Below are positions 47,001 to 57,465 of a DNA stretch of 64,000 nt, in pieces. Position 1 is the first letter of the stretch; each line of letters opens with the position of its first letter. The stretch covers positions 17,153,738 to 17,217,737 of the forward strand of contig OY992833.1 of NCBI GenBank assembly GCA_963921425.1. The letters run 5' to 3'. Position numbers and translations under genes: made by a program. Below the pieces are notes generated by a model. That model was not told where the DNA came from and searched no databases. It saw only the letters and a list, made by a program, of their open reading frames with translations. The DNA is from Dryas octopetala (Eukaryota > Streptophyta > Magnoliopsida > Rosales > Rosaceae).

Positions 47001-48072
47001 AAGGTACAGTGCATCTCTGACATATTATAAATAATGTACATGATGCCCCCTTTACATTAAACAAGCCCAATAGTAGGTTTAAAAAATAAGGTTAATATGG
47101 TAATATAAACCTAACTTTCTCTACCACATTATACTTTTCCTCACCCTATTCTAACTTCCATCACACTGCACATGCATAGCATGTGTGTAATGCTTCTAGT
47201 TGTCATTAGCAGAACATTTGGGGGGATTTTAGGGTGGCTAATATTTTTGTTCTGCTCCTGTTCTTTCTAGCAAACATGACATGGATTTAGAAGAAGCGCC
47301 CTGTGATGCGGACACTGTGGAAAACCATAATTTTTCTTCTTTATCTAACCTAGAAGGAAAAAAGATTGGAGGCAAAGCAGCTCCAGAAAACTATAGGATC
47401 TTGGCCTCACCTGAGAAAGGTAACAAAAGGAAAAGAGGAAGACCTGCTCGCACAAGCATGAACAAAGGAAAAACAGGTGTCAACCAAGCTCGAAGAACCC
47501 GGGCACGAATTGGAAGTAAGCCTGTTAAAATATCGGGTAATGAGTTAGATGAAGGTGGTTCTCATGATAATACATCATTTGGGGAAGAGGTTGGTATAGG
47601 AGAAGGAAAACATGGAATTGTAGGTGAGGAAAGTTTAGACATCGAAGAAAATGTACTGAAGGATGATGAATCATTACAAAGAGGCAAGTCAACTGAGCAG
47701 GAGGTTGCTGAAGACATTAGATTTGATATGCATTCTGATAAAATTCCTGAAATTGAAATGATTGAGAAGCATAGTAACCGGGACAGTAAGAAGCCAGAGA
47801 AACTTGAAGTTATGGTTGATCCAGTTCAAGCCATGTTGTTTGACTTGATTCCAAGTCTTGGAATGAAGAAAGTTGAAATGACGAATATGAGTACTGAGGA
47901 TGAGAAGCCACCAGTATATCTGAATGCAGAGCCTACAAAGAAAAAGAAAGTTGAAATGAGGAATATGAGTATTGAGGATGAGAAGCCACCAGTACATCTG
48001 AATGCAGAGCCTACAAAGAAAAAGAAAGTTAGCTACAAGGATGTTGCTAGTGAGCTGCTTAAGGATTGGTAA
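32672..48072 (+). CDS. LIG4: DNA ligase IV (ATP-dependent, non-homologous end joining)
   Basis: Splicing 27 coding exons gives 1191 aa, close to the Arabidopsis protein length (about 1.2 k). The start MAAETKFSVL matches family N-termini. The N-terminal ligase DNA-binding domain covers about 10-200. The adenylation domain has motif I KFDG with catalytic Lys252, motif III LDGE (299-302), IIIa AFDILYV (340-346), motif IV EGIVLK (417-422) and motif V KWLKLK (436-441). The OB fold is about 445-590. BRCT1 is about 656-745, the XRCC4-binding linker about 755-772 (DEFSDSYYWDLDL), and BRCT2 about 795-915. The basic/acidic tail has an AT-hook (KRKRGRPAR, 977-985) and ends VSYKDVASELLKDW. Role: seals double-strand breaks with XRCC4 in classical end joining in the nucleus. 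Odd points, given as separate entries: a 7-nt exon, two U12-type introns, a tail duplication, and intronic transposons. Confidence 0.96.
35337..36344. mobile_element. 1.0-kb Mutator-like foldback element in LIG4 intron 7
   Basis: The ends GGGATAATTTTAGCAAAA and TTTTGCTAAAATTATCCC are inverted, and inverted similarity continues for over 100 bp. AAAAAGAAA flanks it exactly at 35328-35336 and 36345-36353 (9-bp TSD). The centre is strongly GC-rich, with a 120-bp direct repeat (TCGTTCGAGAAGTCGAAGA at 35641 and 35761) and GGGTGGGTCGGGCTGGG repeats. The minus-strand frame (35846-35517) encodes two 40-residue repeats with SSLTTFNNSTRPKN, not assignable to a family. Confidence 0.85.
37208..37214 (+). 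other. LIG4: 7-nt LIG4 microexon (coding exon 10)
   Basis: The bases TTGTGCT, preceded by TCATGCAG and followed by GTATCCTTT, supply Leu336, Cys337 and the first base of Tyr338. With exon 9 (ending ..DKQ) and exon 11 (starting AT GTT GCA TTT) they restore KQLCYVAFDILYVGDT, the conserved motif IIIa region. Without these 7 nt the frame is lost. Confidence 0.9.
37215..37377 (+). other. LIG4: U12-type intron in LIG4 (intron 10)
   Basis: The donor GTATCCTTT matches the minor-spliceosome consensus perfectly. A branch-site match, CCTTGAC, has its adenosine at 37362, 15 nt before the AG. No polypyrimidine tract precedes the AG. Termini are GT..AG. The intron is phase 1, splitting a Tyr codon. Confidence 0.82.
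40418..40448. repeat. (GA)n microsatellite in LIG4 intron 15
   Basis: About 15 uninterrupted GA units inside the 1.84-kb intron 15. Confidence 0.95.
40997..41044 (-). repeat. 13-bp direct repeat flanking a 22-bp 'tail-only' insertion
   Basis: GCAATAACTTAAA occurs at 40997-41009 and 41032-41044. The insert is T13 followed by ATAGGAAAT, i.e. a few bases plus poly-A on the minus strand. It is in LIG4 intron 15, antisense to the gene. Confidence 0.7.
41104..41545 (-). mobile_element. LINE remnant (zf-RVT end), antisense in LIG4 intron 15
   Basis: The minus strand encodes a stretch reading VIWMERNRRIFKDYKG and later KVNFWSLSWASVSAE, the typical C-terminal zinc-finger region of plant L1-type reverse transcriptases (W..W.ERNRRIF...K...LWA). 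It ends with AATAAAGTTCGTTTC and A8 at 41104-41111. It is a heavily degraded and 5'-truncated fragment. Confidence 0.65.
43393..43889 (+). other. LIG4: U12-type intron in LIG4 (intron 20)
   Basis: The donor GTATCCTTT and the branch-site match TCCTTGAC (adenosine at 43880, 9 nt before the AG) fit the minor-spliceosome consensus. It splits a Tyr codon after its first base, as intron 10 does. The joined protein reads SNMMFYFVNVPPTHSL at the start of BRCT1, as expected for the family. Confidence 0.82.
44016..44066 (+). repeat. CT/AC microsatellite beginning at a LIG4 splice donor
   Basis: A (TC)n tract followed by (AC)n starts at the first bases of intron 21: the exon ends AAAG at 44015 and the intron begins GTCTCTCTC. 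The donor at +3 to +6 (CTCT) is far from the GTAAGT consensus. Confidence 0.9.
47872..48027 (+). repeat. LIG4: 78-bp in-frame tandem duplication in LIG4 exon 27
   Basis: Copies at 47872-47949 and 47950-48027 differ at a few positions. They encode two 26-residue units (residues 1126-1151 and 1152-1177) sharing NMS.EDEKPPV.LNAEPTKKKK, just before the conserved C-terminus. Confidence 0.92.
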
Positions 48073-49037
48073 ATTGTTTTCTGCATTGGTTGTTTTCTGT
48101 CTGTTCTGTATATATGTTACAATCGGGCATTATGGATTGATAGAATGTAATGGCTTTTGAATTCCCTTGTACCTAAATTATATGTCAATACTCGTAGGAT
48201 AATACAAACTGAGACATTTTGTTGCGTTATCTAGACACTTATCAGTTGTGGGCATTGCAACTACTTGGGTCACAGAAGACATGAATGATGGATGTGTCAG
48301 CTAATGCTGTTTGACTTGAGCGTTCCATTTTGGTTGATTGTACTCTATCATGCATACAAATAGCATATTGATTGGAACAACATATTCTTTCATCTTGCTC
48401 TTTCGCTCTGTAAAAGACACTCAGTGCCTTGGGGAACTGCCGAATTTTCTGCATTAGGTTTGATATAGGCATGATAGAAACAGATTCTTTTATTTTTTAT
48501 TTTTCCTTTGCAAGACAATAAGGTATTTCAAGCCAATAGATGATGTACTGGATTGGTACCTTCCCCCATTATTACTATTAATGTTATGGGAGACCTGGTC
48601 AGTGCAAACTCCTTTGGCTTTGCCCTTCCCATGGGTATCCAAAATCCACAAAATGGAGGCTCAAATAGCCCTAAAATAAGGCACAATATTATTGTTATCT
48701 TACGCATGTACTGTAACCCAGCTCACGTCCAACAAGAGAGATGAACTTAAACAGGCTAATTGACTCTTCTTCCTGAAAGTCCCTACTGAAGGGGATAACC
48801 TACTGTTACTAACAGGCATAATGGCTAAAGCTTCCTAACATTCCAGCTTCCCAAAGTAGACAAATCCAAATAGCAAAACTTTCTCCAATTAAAATTGAAA
48901 ACATCATTGATATGATAGAATAATGAAGAAACAAATGAACTTTGAGCTAGCACTATGAAGAGAAAAGCTCATATCTTTTATGTCACTATTTAAAAATTAC
49001 AGTTTCATAATACAACATATGAAGAATTGTCCCAGGA
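48073..49037. other. Convergent intergenic region between LIG4 and PRCC-like gene
   Basis: It contains the 3' UTRs of both genes, whose stop codons face each other 965 bp apart. No further gene is supported. Overlapping 3' transcripts are possible. Confidence 0.6.
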
Positions 49038-52000
49038 TCACCACCCATACTTGGCTTGTGTTTCTGCTTTTGTGAGGAACCCTCTTGAACGCCGCTCTGC
49101 AAGTTCCATCTCCTTCTGCTTCATATCAAAGAATAGGGAACCAATCTGATGCTTCCTCTTGTGCAGCTTTGAAGGCTTCCCCTTTGTCGAAACAGGCTGC
49201 AAGTAAAAGGTACAAATAAATACGTCAATGCGCAAACTAAAATGAAAATATAATGAATGAGAACATAATAAAACACAGTCCAGCCATTTGCCTAAGATTG
49301 TAATGAGGAGTTCTTTTCTTGCTGAATGGAACGTTCTATAACATATGACTGAAATTTAGAATGATGTATTGGCTGACTGAAATCATTTCCAAGTTTCAAC
49401 CAGAGACAACCGTTGTATATGTCTCTTTAACAATTAGAAACAGTATATTTCATTACCATGTGATAGTTCCTTGTATAACATGTACTAGGTGCTCTCAGAA
49501 ATAAGTAACAAACAAGCACAAAGAAGAAAAAGCCATGGAAGTATAAAACAGAAAAACTATGAACCAAGTATTCAATGAACATGAACAGTAAAAAGACCAA
49601 ACACCAAAAAAAGCTACTAATAACTATGATTCCATCTTGACTACACAAAAAAAAAAAAAACTAATTCCGTCTTTATATTTTTTGATAAATAAATATATAT
49701 AATCCTCCATTCCAATATCAACCATTCATCACAGAAAAGTTACACAAACAGCCTTGACGGTATATTCTTCTCAATATGATCCCCATCTTCTCACTCTAAT
49801 TATAACTTGTATAAAATGATATATCAATTCCTCATGACGTTTGCCAAGCACATCCATTGGGGGTAGTCTCTTGTCTAGGAATGAAATTGAGGATTGTTAA
49901 GATCTTTTTTTTTTTTTGCCAGGGAGAATTGTTAAGATCTTATCAAGCAGTACTCAACAAACAAGTTGCTCTATGGTGGTTTTCGGTAATTCCAAGTCAA
50001 TCTAGTTGAAAAAGGGTCTTCCCAAATCCCAAGGACTTGCCGAGTTCCAACACACTTTAAAAAAAATAAATAATAATAATAAGAGAAAACCCATGTCCAC
50101 TTATGGACCCAATTTCTGCAATGTCCACCCATAGATCCAAGCATTCTCTACAAATTTTCCATTAGTTTTTTATTTATTTTTTATTTTTGGATTGAATTTT
50201 TCCATTAGATCTGCAAAACAATGCATCTCTAACAAGAATATTTCTACAAAGCAAGTTGATTATCCACAGGCCTTCCAGTTCTTCATGCCAAGGAAAACAC
50301 TCTAGTATCATAACAGACACCTTAATCTTGTCCACCATTGTCTCAGAAACATCACCTTCTGAGTCGACTTCCCATGCATAGGAACAAGCTTCTGAGATCT
50401 AACTTAGGCCATGCTTTGGATGGCTGCCTCGGTCCTTTCCTTATGACTTTCTGAATTAATTGCTCTTTTGGAGCCAACATAGTTAAAAACCATCCAAGTT
50501 CCTAACTAGCTAACTGTGCATTGGGTTCATATCGTTTTCTCTTGTAGTATTGAAAACTTAGACCCTCAATTGATTATATCACATAAAAAATAGTTACTAA
50601 GCTAATCCTATAACAGTAGGACATCTCCCAAATGGTAATTGACAGTTCAAAGTCTTCAAACTGCTGCACACAAAATGCCCTCCTGTCAACTGCTGCAAAA
50701 TGCTTGTATTAGCATTTTGATTTTACTATAAATATGTGAACAGACACAAGGATGTTATGCCTTTTCGCTAATCCTATAACAGTAGGACATCTCCCAAATG
50801 GTAATTGACAGTTCAAAGTCTTCAAACTGCTGCACACAAAATGCCCTCCTGTCAACTGCTGCAAAATGCTTGTATTAGCATTTTGATTTTACTATAAATA
50901 TGTGAACAGACACAAGGATGTTATGCCTTTTCGCTAACATACTTGTTTGCGCATATTTATCTAAATAACTGGCAACTGTGCCAAATTTAAACATATCCAC
51001 ATGGTCTCACTCCTATCAGAAATTGAACTTGCAGTCTTGCACTAGGAGAATTCTTTATTACAAATTACAGATGATTCCTCATAGACCTTTTTTTCCATCA
51101 AAATTTCCTCTTCTTCATGTAATTTTAAACGTCTTACTTCAGGACAAAAGCTCAGAGCCTCCAACTGAATCCTTGATCCTACCTGATGCCTAACATATTA
51201 AGGAACATTATGCATGGGAAAGCATAGAGGATTTCCCAGTGTTATTTAACAATTTTGTATGAATAATATATTCACGCAAATTATTAAAATAAACTGTAGT
51301 TCAGATTACAACACCTCTCCTTTCCACATCCCCTTTCATTGAGCTTATTACACTGTAACTGACTTAATGTTTGTATTGCTTTCTCTAAAATACATGCACA
51401 GATGATCAAATTACCAGGTTATATTTTTTCTCTGGTACAAGAATAATGCATGAAGAGTGTTATCATCTTCATTAATGGAAAGAATGTAATGCACTATCAA
51501 GTTCTTCCTACAAAACTAACAAGATAAATCACAATAAAAGATATATCTCAAATGCACAGAATTGCACTAAAAATACTGCTGATGGTTTCAGAATGCATTA
51601 AAAAGTAGCTATTTAATTAAATGACTGCAGAGAAAACAAGAACCTAGAACTGTAAGTGGTGATAATACCTGGTAAGAAGGCCCAAAAGCTATTCCAGTTA
51701 ACTTGACCTGGTCCTCCCTTGGCCTATTCTTCATCAACTCGTCCTGCTTAACCTCAACTATTTCAGTTGGGATTTCATTCCTTCCTCTCTTTCCAGTCAC
51801 TTTAACTCCAATTCCACTGCCTCCCGACATTCCGGGCACTGCAGTTGCCGATCCGCCAACCCAATCATTCCCATGCTGCTCATAACCAGCATAACTCCCA
51901 TAATCATCATAACTAGCATAATTTGAAACATCACTGCCACTAATTCTTGCTTGCAATTGAATCCCAGCATCCACATTTTGATCAATACCAGATTGGTAAC

Positions 52001-52727
52001 TCTCATAACCACCATAGCTTTCATAATTCACTCCATTCTGATCAATGTTTGATTGGTAATTCCCATAACTTGCTGCGTTTTGATCCACACCCGCATCGCT
52101 GTCCACTCTAGAACCACCCGATTCGGTTTCCACAATGGCTCTCCGGCCTGAACCCGAACTGGGAAGAGCACCCAATGTGCCGGAGTTCCTAGGCGCCGGC
52201 ATAGTCGATAAGAATGACGTCGCCGATGCAGTTTGAGCCGATGATTCGGACCCTTTTCGCCGTCGCCTTTCTTCTTCTTCTTCTTTATCATCATCGTCTT
52301 CGTCTTCGTCGTCGGTTTGGGAAGACTTTATCGAATAAGGGTTAATGGGAGGCTTGAATTGGACGACCCTTTTGGGCTTTTGGTCTGAGGATGAGAGATT
52401 GGTGATGGGTTGGTTTGAAATTTGGGATTTGGGCTTTGGAAGCGAAGAGAAAATCGTGGAGGAGGGTTTGGAGGTGGGTTTTGAAACAGGGTCTTCGTCT
52501 TCATCATCATCAAGATTTGGTGGTTTTGATTGGGTTTGTTTTGGTTTGGGAAGGGATTGGACGAAAGAGGAAGGTTTGGGTTTGGGTAGAGAAGAGAAAA
52601 GAGAGGAAGAGGAAGGTCCAGAGGTGGGTTTTGAGGGGAAAGCTGTGGTTTTTGGTGGTGGTGGTGGTGGTTGTTGTTGATCTTCTTCTTCGTCAGAAGA
52701 GGCATAGGTTGCTAGCAGAGAGTCCAT
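49038..52727 (-). CDS. PRCC-family protein (PRCC C-terminal domain)
   Basis: There are two coding exons on the minus strand, 52727-51669 and 49196-49038, joined in phase 0, giving 405 aa. The N-terminus MDSLLATYASSDEEEDQ is followed by proline-rich and serine-rich segments with repeated SSLPKPK units, an acidic run (DDEDEDDDDKEEEEE) at about 140-155, and a Tyr/Asn/Gly-rich region with NYxSY repeats. The conserved C-terminus is KLTGIAFGPSYQ|PVSTKGKPSKLHKRKHQIGS..FDMKQKEMELAERR..TKAETQAKYGW. In animals PRCC is nuclear, associated with pre-mRNA splicing factors and with MAD2B. The plant role is poorly known, so function is inferred only. The single 2.47-kb intron holds a 166-bp tandem duplication and two tail-only insertions. 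An unspliced read-through would add a short non-conserved tail; the spliced form matches the family. Confidence 0.9.
49893..49941 (-). repeat. 14-bp direct repeat flanking a 21-bp 'tail-only' insertion
   Basis: ATTGTTAAGATCTT occurs at 49893-49906 and 49928-49941. The insert is T11 plus GCCAGGGAGA, i.e. TCTCCCTGGC followed by poly-A on the minus strand. It is in the PRCC-like intron. Confidence 0.75.
50155..50208 (-). repeat. 11-bp direct repeat flanking an A-rich 32-bp insertion
   Basis: TTTTCCATTAG occurs at 50155-50165 and 50198-50208 around a T-rich 32-bp insert ending GGATTGAA. It is in the PRCC-like intron. Confidence 0.6.
50601..50932. repeat. 166-bp perfect tandem duplication in PRCC-like intron
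   Basis: 50601-50766 and 50767-50932 read as identical, followed by the first bases of a third unit (GCTAA at 50933). The identity suggests a recent event, or an assembly artefact. Confidence 0.92.
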
Positions 52728-53656
52728 GAGAGCGAGCGAGAAGGAGAAAGACTCCTGCGGGAAGTTGGATTGGATTCGAGTTCAGGAATTCAAGAACGGG
52801 GAAGGGGAGCTGAAATTTGGGGTTTTTCTCTTTTTGCTAATAGCTTTCTTCAACTGATTGCTAGATGGTTGAAATTTTATTAAAAAAAATATTTTTTTTC
52901 ATTATTTATTGAAGATTACTAACTATCTTTTGTATTCGCGAGCACTCGCCTTCTTTAGGCAGTGTAATTGTACGATGAAAACCATTTATCTTTTAAATTG
53001 CAGATTATTTTTGTAAAAAATTAATCAAATCAATACTAATTTAGTTATTTAATTATTATCAAATAAATAATCGGTCAATTTAACTCTTTACTTAAAAAAA
53101 ATTTTATTTAATTTATTTTTTAGAGATGATTTCTAAAGAATTTTTTTATTTTTTTATTTTTTCATATGACAATTTTTAAAGGATAATCTATAAAGTGAAC
53201 GGTTCTAATCATGATAAAATAGGCAGAAGAAAATGAAATGTAGAAATAGAAATAGAAAGAATAAAATAAATAACATTCCTGTTATTTTTTTGATTCAGTT
53301 ACTTATAGAAGCAAAGATTAATTTTTGTAATTTTTAAAGAACTTTCATGTCAGGTGTTCGAACGCTCCATGAGCAAGTTCAAATGCTCATCGAAATTTCT
53401 CCGCACAATTTTTGAAAAACTATAAATTTTAAAGCATAAACTAATACATTTCTTTGATCATACTACAACGCATACTGGCACACCCAAATCACTTAGAATA
53501 AGCCAAAAAATATAATTGCAATTGTAGTTTTTAGTCATTCCAACTGCCAACTATAATTACAAATGCAACTACAATTATAACTACTGCCTCCAACTGCAAA
53601 GCATTCAAGTACTCGACGAAAATTGAAAAAGCACTGAACTTTTGTCATTAAAGTTA
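52728..53656. other. PRCC-like 5' flank
   Basis: The proximal 130 bp are the probable 5' UTR. The rest is very AT-rich with no gene or element borders recognised. Confidence 0.5.
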
Positions 53657-54074
53657 GGGAGTAATGCTATTTTGGGCTCCAGACTATTACACTTGTATCA
53701 ATTGAGTCTTCAAACTTTTAATTTGAAAAATTAAGGACTCTTGACTTTTTCAATTTTGCCAATTGAGGTTATTCCATCAATTTACACATTTTTTATCCAA
53801 ATTTAGCTGGAAATAAAAGAGGAAAAAATGGTGCATGAGGAAAAAATGATAAGATATAAATGAAAGGAACTATTTTGCCTTAAAAAAGGACCCCACGTGA
53901 TTGGCACATAGTGCAATGCAAACGAAAATTTGGATAAAAAATGTGTAAATTGACAGAATACCCTCAATTGACAAAATTAAAAAAATCAAAATCTTATTAA
54001 TTTTTTAAATTAAAAGTCTGAGAACCAAACTAATACAAATGTAATAGACTCCATACCAAAATGGCATTAATCTC
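53657..54074. mobile_element. 418-bp inverted-repeat MITE
   Basis: The left end GGGAGTAATGCTATTTTGG is inverted at the right end CCAAAATGGCATTAATCTC. Further inverted blocks include TAAATTTTTCCAAATT-type arms (TTACACATTTTTTATCCAAA / GGATAAAAAATGTGTAA). AAGTTA flanks both sides (53651-53656, 54075-54080). No coding sequence. Confidence 0.7.
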
Positions 54075-54379
54075 AAGTTACGCAACTTTGTCATGATTGT
54101 CCTTCAAATTAGAGAATGATGATTTTAAAAGTTGTCGGGTCCTCTTCGTAGTTTACAAAAAATTAATTACTGAATTCATTTTTTTTAATTACTAAAATGT
54201 TATGCCTAATTTTGATTACCAGTAAGGAAAAATTTAAGTTTTTCCAAGGCAGTATATATCACTGAACAATCAGTTGCCTGACCGACCAACCAGCCATGAA
54301 CCTTTCTATTTTTTTACAAACCCAGCTAATTATGATTTAATTATCACAACTTTTTGATTGAGTCACAATTATAACTTGT

Positions 54380-54430
54380 TTTATTTGTTGTTAGTTTTTT
54401 TTTTGTTTTTTTGAGCATTTATTTGTTGTT
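54380..54430 (-). repeat. 13-bp direct repeat flanking a 25-bp 'tail-only' insertion
   Basis: TTTATTTGTTGTT occurs at 54380-54392 and 54418-54430. The insert is AG plus T-rich sequence ending GAGCA, i.e. TGCTC plus poly-A on the minus strand. Confidence 0.65.
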
Positions 54431-54489
54431 TGTTTTATAACTGCCTTGCCTAACATCATTTCAAGTGTGTTCTCCTCGAGTGTTAGAGT

Positions 54490-54882
54490 CTAACACATTG
54501 GTGGCAGAATTATTTACTTATACAGGTAAATGGAATTTGGATTTGCTCACTGCTTTGTTCCTACCTCATGAAGTTGATTCGATTCTCTCTATTCCGTTAA
54601 GGGGTTTGCATGGTAAATGATTGAGTTCAGGGGGTGAATTGAAGGGGGAAATTAGGGTGTTGCTTTTGGGGATTGATGTAATATCTTTGGGGTATCAACC
54701 TCGTCTTTGTAATTTTGTAGCCCATCAATTGGCTAAGTTTAGCATTGATCTTGACCATCCTTTAACATGGGTAGAAGATAGTCCTCTTTGACTTTTATCT
54801 TATTTGACCCATAATGTAATAGTTTGGAGAAAATTTAATGAATAATTTACTTACGGGCTTTTTCCCTTGAAAAAAAATAATA
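54490..54882 (+). mobile_element. LINE remnant with internally deleted reverse-transcriptase/RNase H end
   Basis: The plus strand reads ELFTYTGKWNLDLLTALFLP followed by HEVDSILSIPL, the typical region before the zf-RVT domain of plant LINEs. Shortly after comes GYQPRLCNFVAHQLAKFSID and a terminal WVEDSPL, typical of the end of the RNase H domain. The intervening domain is missing. It ends in A8 at 54870-54877. This is a pseudogene-like fragment of a plant L1-type element. Confidence 0.7.
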
Positions 54883-55190
54883 TTTGGATTATGGTTTAAG
54901 GCTAGAATTAAATTTAAACTTTTATCAACACTAATCTGACAGCATGGTAGTCATAACCATATACTAAACAAAAATTAAAATATCACAGATTAAATCATAG
55001 ACCAACAGATGGATCTACTGCAAAAATAAATTTCCCCTTTGCACAAGAATTCTGACCCCAAACTATTATTTTTCATTTTTTTAGTACCTAAACTTTAAAA
55101 TTGTCATAACGAAAAAAAATCTCAATTTTCTTATCAATTTTCTTTTTTCTAAGAGAAAGAAAAGAAAAAAAAAAAATATATATATATATA

Positions 55191-55537
55191 CAGGGGCCTT
55201 CCAATGAGGGATCTCATTGTGGGGCCCACACGAGTTACTTTGTGTCGATTCGAACCGTTTATTTTTTACATCTCCATTGATAGATCATAATTGCAAAAAA
55301 TTAGCTAAATCAAAAATTATTTGCCTATCTAACTTTGATCAAACAAATGGACGGTTTCATTGGAAATATTTGGTTCGTCTATTTGTTTGATCAAAGTTAG
55401 ATAGGCAAATGATTTCCAATTTGGTTGATTTTTTGCAAGGATGATCTATCAATGAAGATATAAAAAATGAACGGTTCGGATTGACACAAAACGACTCGTG
55501 TGGGCCCCACAGGGGATCCCTCATTGGAAGACCCCTG
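55191..55537. mobile_element. 347-bp near-palindromic MITE inside a (TA)n tract
   Basis: CAGGGGCCTTCCAATGAGGG on the left is inverted as CCCTCATTGGAAGACCCCTG on the right. The arms pair along almost the whole length (e.g. TTGCCTATCTAACTTTGATC and its inverse). TA repeats flank both sides (55178-55190 and 55538-55557). Insertion into TA microsatellites recalls rice Micron-type MITEs. Confidence 0.8.
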
Positions 55538-55559
55538 TATATATATATATATATATAAC

Positions 55560-57465
55560 ATATGTTTGTGGCACCTTGAATGGAAGCTAATCTAGGGACT
55601 AGGGAGGCCCCATTACGGTCTTGCTAGGACAATGCACAATAATGACAAAGAAAGATCATTTCAAGAGAAAAACTTACCTATAACAGATATATGGGTTGAC
55701 TTGATATCCCTAGAAATAATTTCTGTGTTGAAATTAGAAAAAGTTTAATGTGATGATGTATAAAAGCATAGGTGTCATGATGTTATTGAATTGAGATATC
55801 AAATCAGTCATATCCCTGTTACAGGGAAGTTTCTCTATCCTTTCAATGTGTATGCTATTAATAACTCAGCACCAATAGTGAGCATGTGGTGTAAGAACAA
55901 GAATTGTGGTATAGTAATGGAGGAGCATTGTACGAGTTGTGTTGGAGTCATTTGGCTTGCTTTTTAGGCATATGGATTGGAGAGTGTTTTAGATGAACAA
56001 TCTAAAAAAAGAATATGGGACTATTTTGAAGTTCTCAACCTCGTCAATCTTTATTAGTACCTCTCTTCTCTTCTGGTTAGATATCTAATTGTCCAGATAG
56101 TAATGATTATATCTTGTACCTGAATCGATGACTTACTTTTTCTAAGTAATGAGGAAGAGGATCAAAACATGTTATTGAAAGACTCTACTGAGACAAAGAT
56201 GAGACAAAGATGGGCTGTCAAGAACGGAGAGGAGATAGGATGGATAGTTGGTCAGATCTAGTATTAATAGTTATTTGCACATATAGGACAAATGCGCCAA
56301 TATTATGTTTTTTTGCTACGACTTCCTTTTTGTTTTCTCAATTTATGTCATGTCTTCCAACAAATATTCAACGCACTGATCATATCACTTGATTGATTAA
56401 CTTCTTCTATTTATAAATATATAATAAAGAAATGGAATATGAATGAAGCCTTATTTATAAGCAAAAATGGATTTGATTAAGGCACTAAATGCCTCCTGCA
56501 ATCGCTCTTAAGCTGCTGGGGTTGTTCTAGATCGGCCTAAAGAGGTAAGCTGATGTTGGAGTGTGCAATGGCAGACCTTGACTTGTAAGGCTTTCTATGG
56601 GCAATTGAGTTTTTTGGGTTCCTTTCAGGATGACTCACAATTTTGTCTTTCAGTCAACATTTGGGCTTTGAAGGGAGTGAGAGCTAGTTGGACGTCACTT
56701 AGGGCTTTGCTCTCTAGGTAGCAAATCTATTCTATTGTCATCTAGAAAATAACTTGTATGTCCCTGTAGTAGGGACAAGCTGGTGTCAAGGCAAAGAGAG
56801 AAGGAGAGAAGAAGGAGAGGACAGAGAGGGAAATGGAGTGAGAGAGAAAAGAGAGAGCCAATGATAGGCAGTGGAGATGCCATGCCACCTCTCCCTATTC
56901 CAGTGATAGAAAAGTTTCTCTTTATCACCTATAGGTTAAAGGTGTACTTTGTTAATATATGTAGCATTTTGCCGTGAAAATTTGTTTCCTCAAAATTAAC
57001 AAATTTTATCACTTCAATGAATAGACAAATAGTTAGAATAAATAATATATTATTATTTAATCTTGAATTTATGTTTGTAGGATATATATTGATTAAAAGT
57101 GCTTCGTTTTCAAAGCCATACAAAGTAGTAAACTGGCGAAACAATTGTTAGGCCCCAAATACCATTTACTTGACTTCAGGTGGGCTTGGCTTACCTTAGG
57201 GTATGTTATGGGCTTTGTATGAGTTTCTGGACTTAGATTTATACATGGGCTTATTTAATGCTATGGACTTACTTGTCGCTCCTTCATCAGCCCATATTAT
57301 TTATTGTATTGGAGAATGGTTCGAGCCTATTCAAACTACATAAATAATTCGTGCATGTCTTTATCGTTCCTCCTCATATTTTTCAATTTTCAAACCACAA
57401 CCAACTTGTGAGTCCCGAATAGTGGCCTGAGTCCCACTTGCATGACATATATAACATGTATTTAA
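55560..57465. other. Unassigned intergenic DNA
   Basis: Several short open stretches (for example around 55780-56060) have no family I recognise. It includes a purine-rich GA block at 56790-56860. It may be old transposon sequence. Confidence 0.35.

Larger units (their letters stand above)
32672..48072 (+). other. LIG4: LIG4 exon map (27 coding exons)
   Basis: Exons, in order: 32672-33004, 33443-33534, 33605-33690, 33778-33914, 34294-34368, 34497-34588, 34862-34933, 36900-36979, 37083-37120, 37208-37214, 37378-37533, 38841-38916, 39509-39633, 39740-39774, 40097-40155, 42000-42083, 42527-42622, 42714-42762, 42915-43002, 43189-43392, 43890-44015, 44112-44211, 44312-44417, 44627-44757, 44878-45039, 46083-46247, 47271-48072. 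The sum is 3576 nt, divisible by three. Each junction was set by GT/AG plus continuity of conserved protein sequence. The boundaries least constrained by conservation are those around exon 20 and the start of exon 27. Confidence 0.88.

Noticed and set aside
51609-51668. Read-through C-terminus of the PRCC-like first exon
   Set aside because: It crosses a GTATTA donor. The spliced second exon at 49038-49196 encodes the conserved PRCC C-terminus.
55780-56060. Possible coding fragment near 55.8-56.1 kb
   Set aside because: A short open stretch without any motif I can tie to a family; not enough for a gene or pseudogene call.
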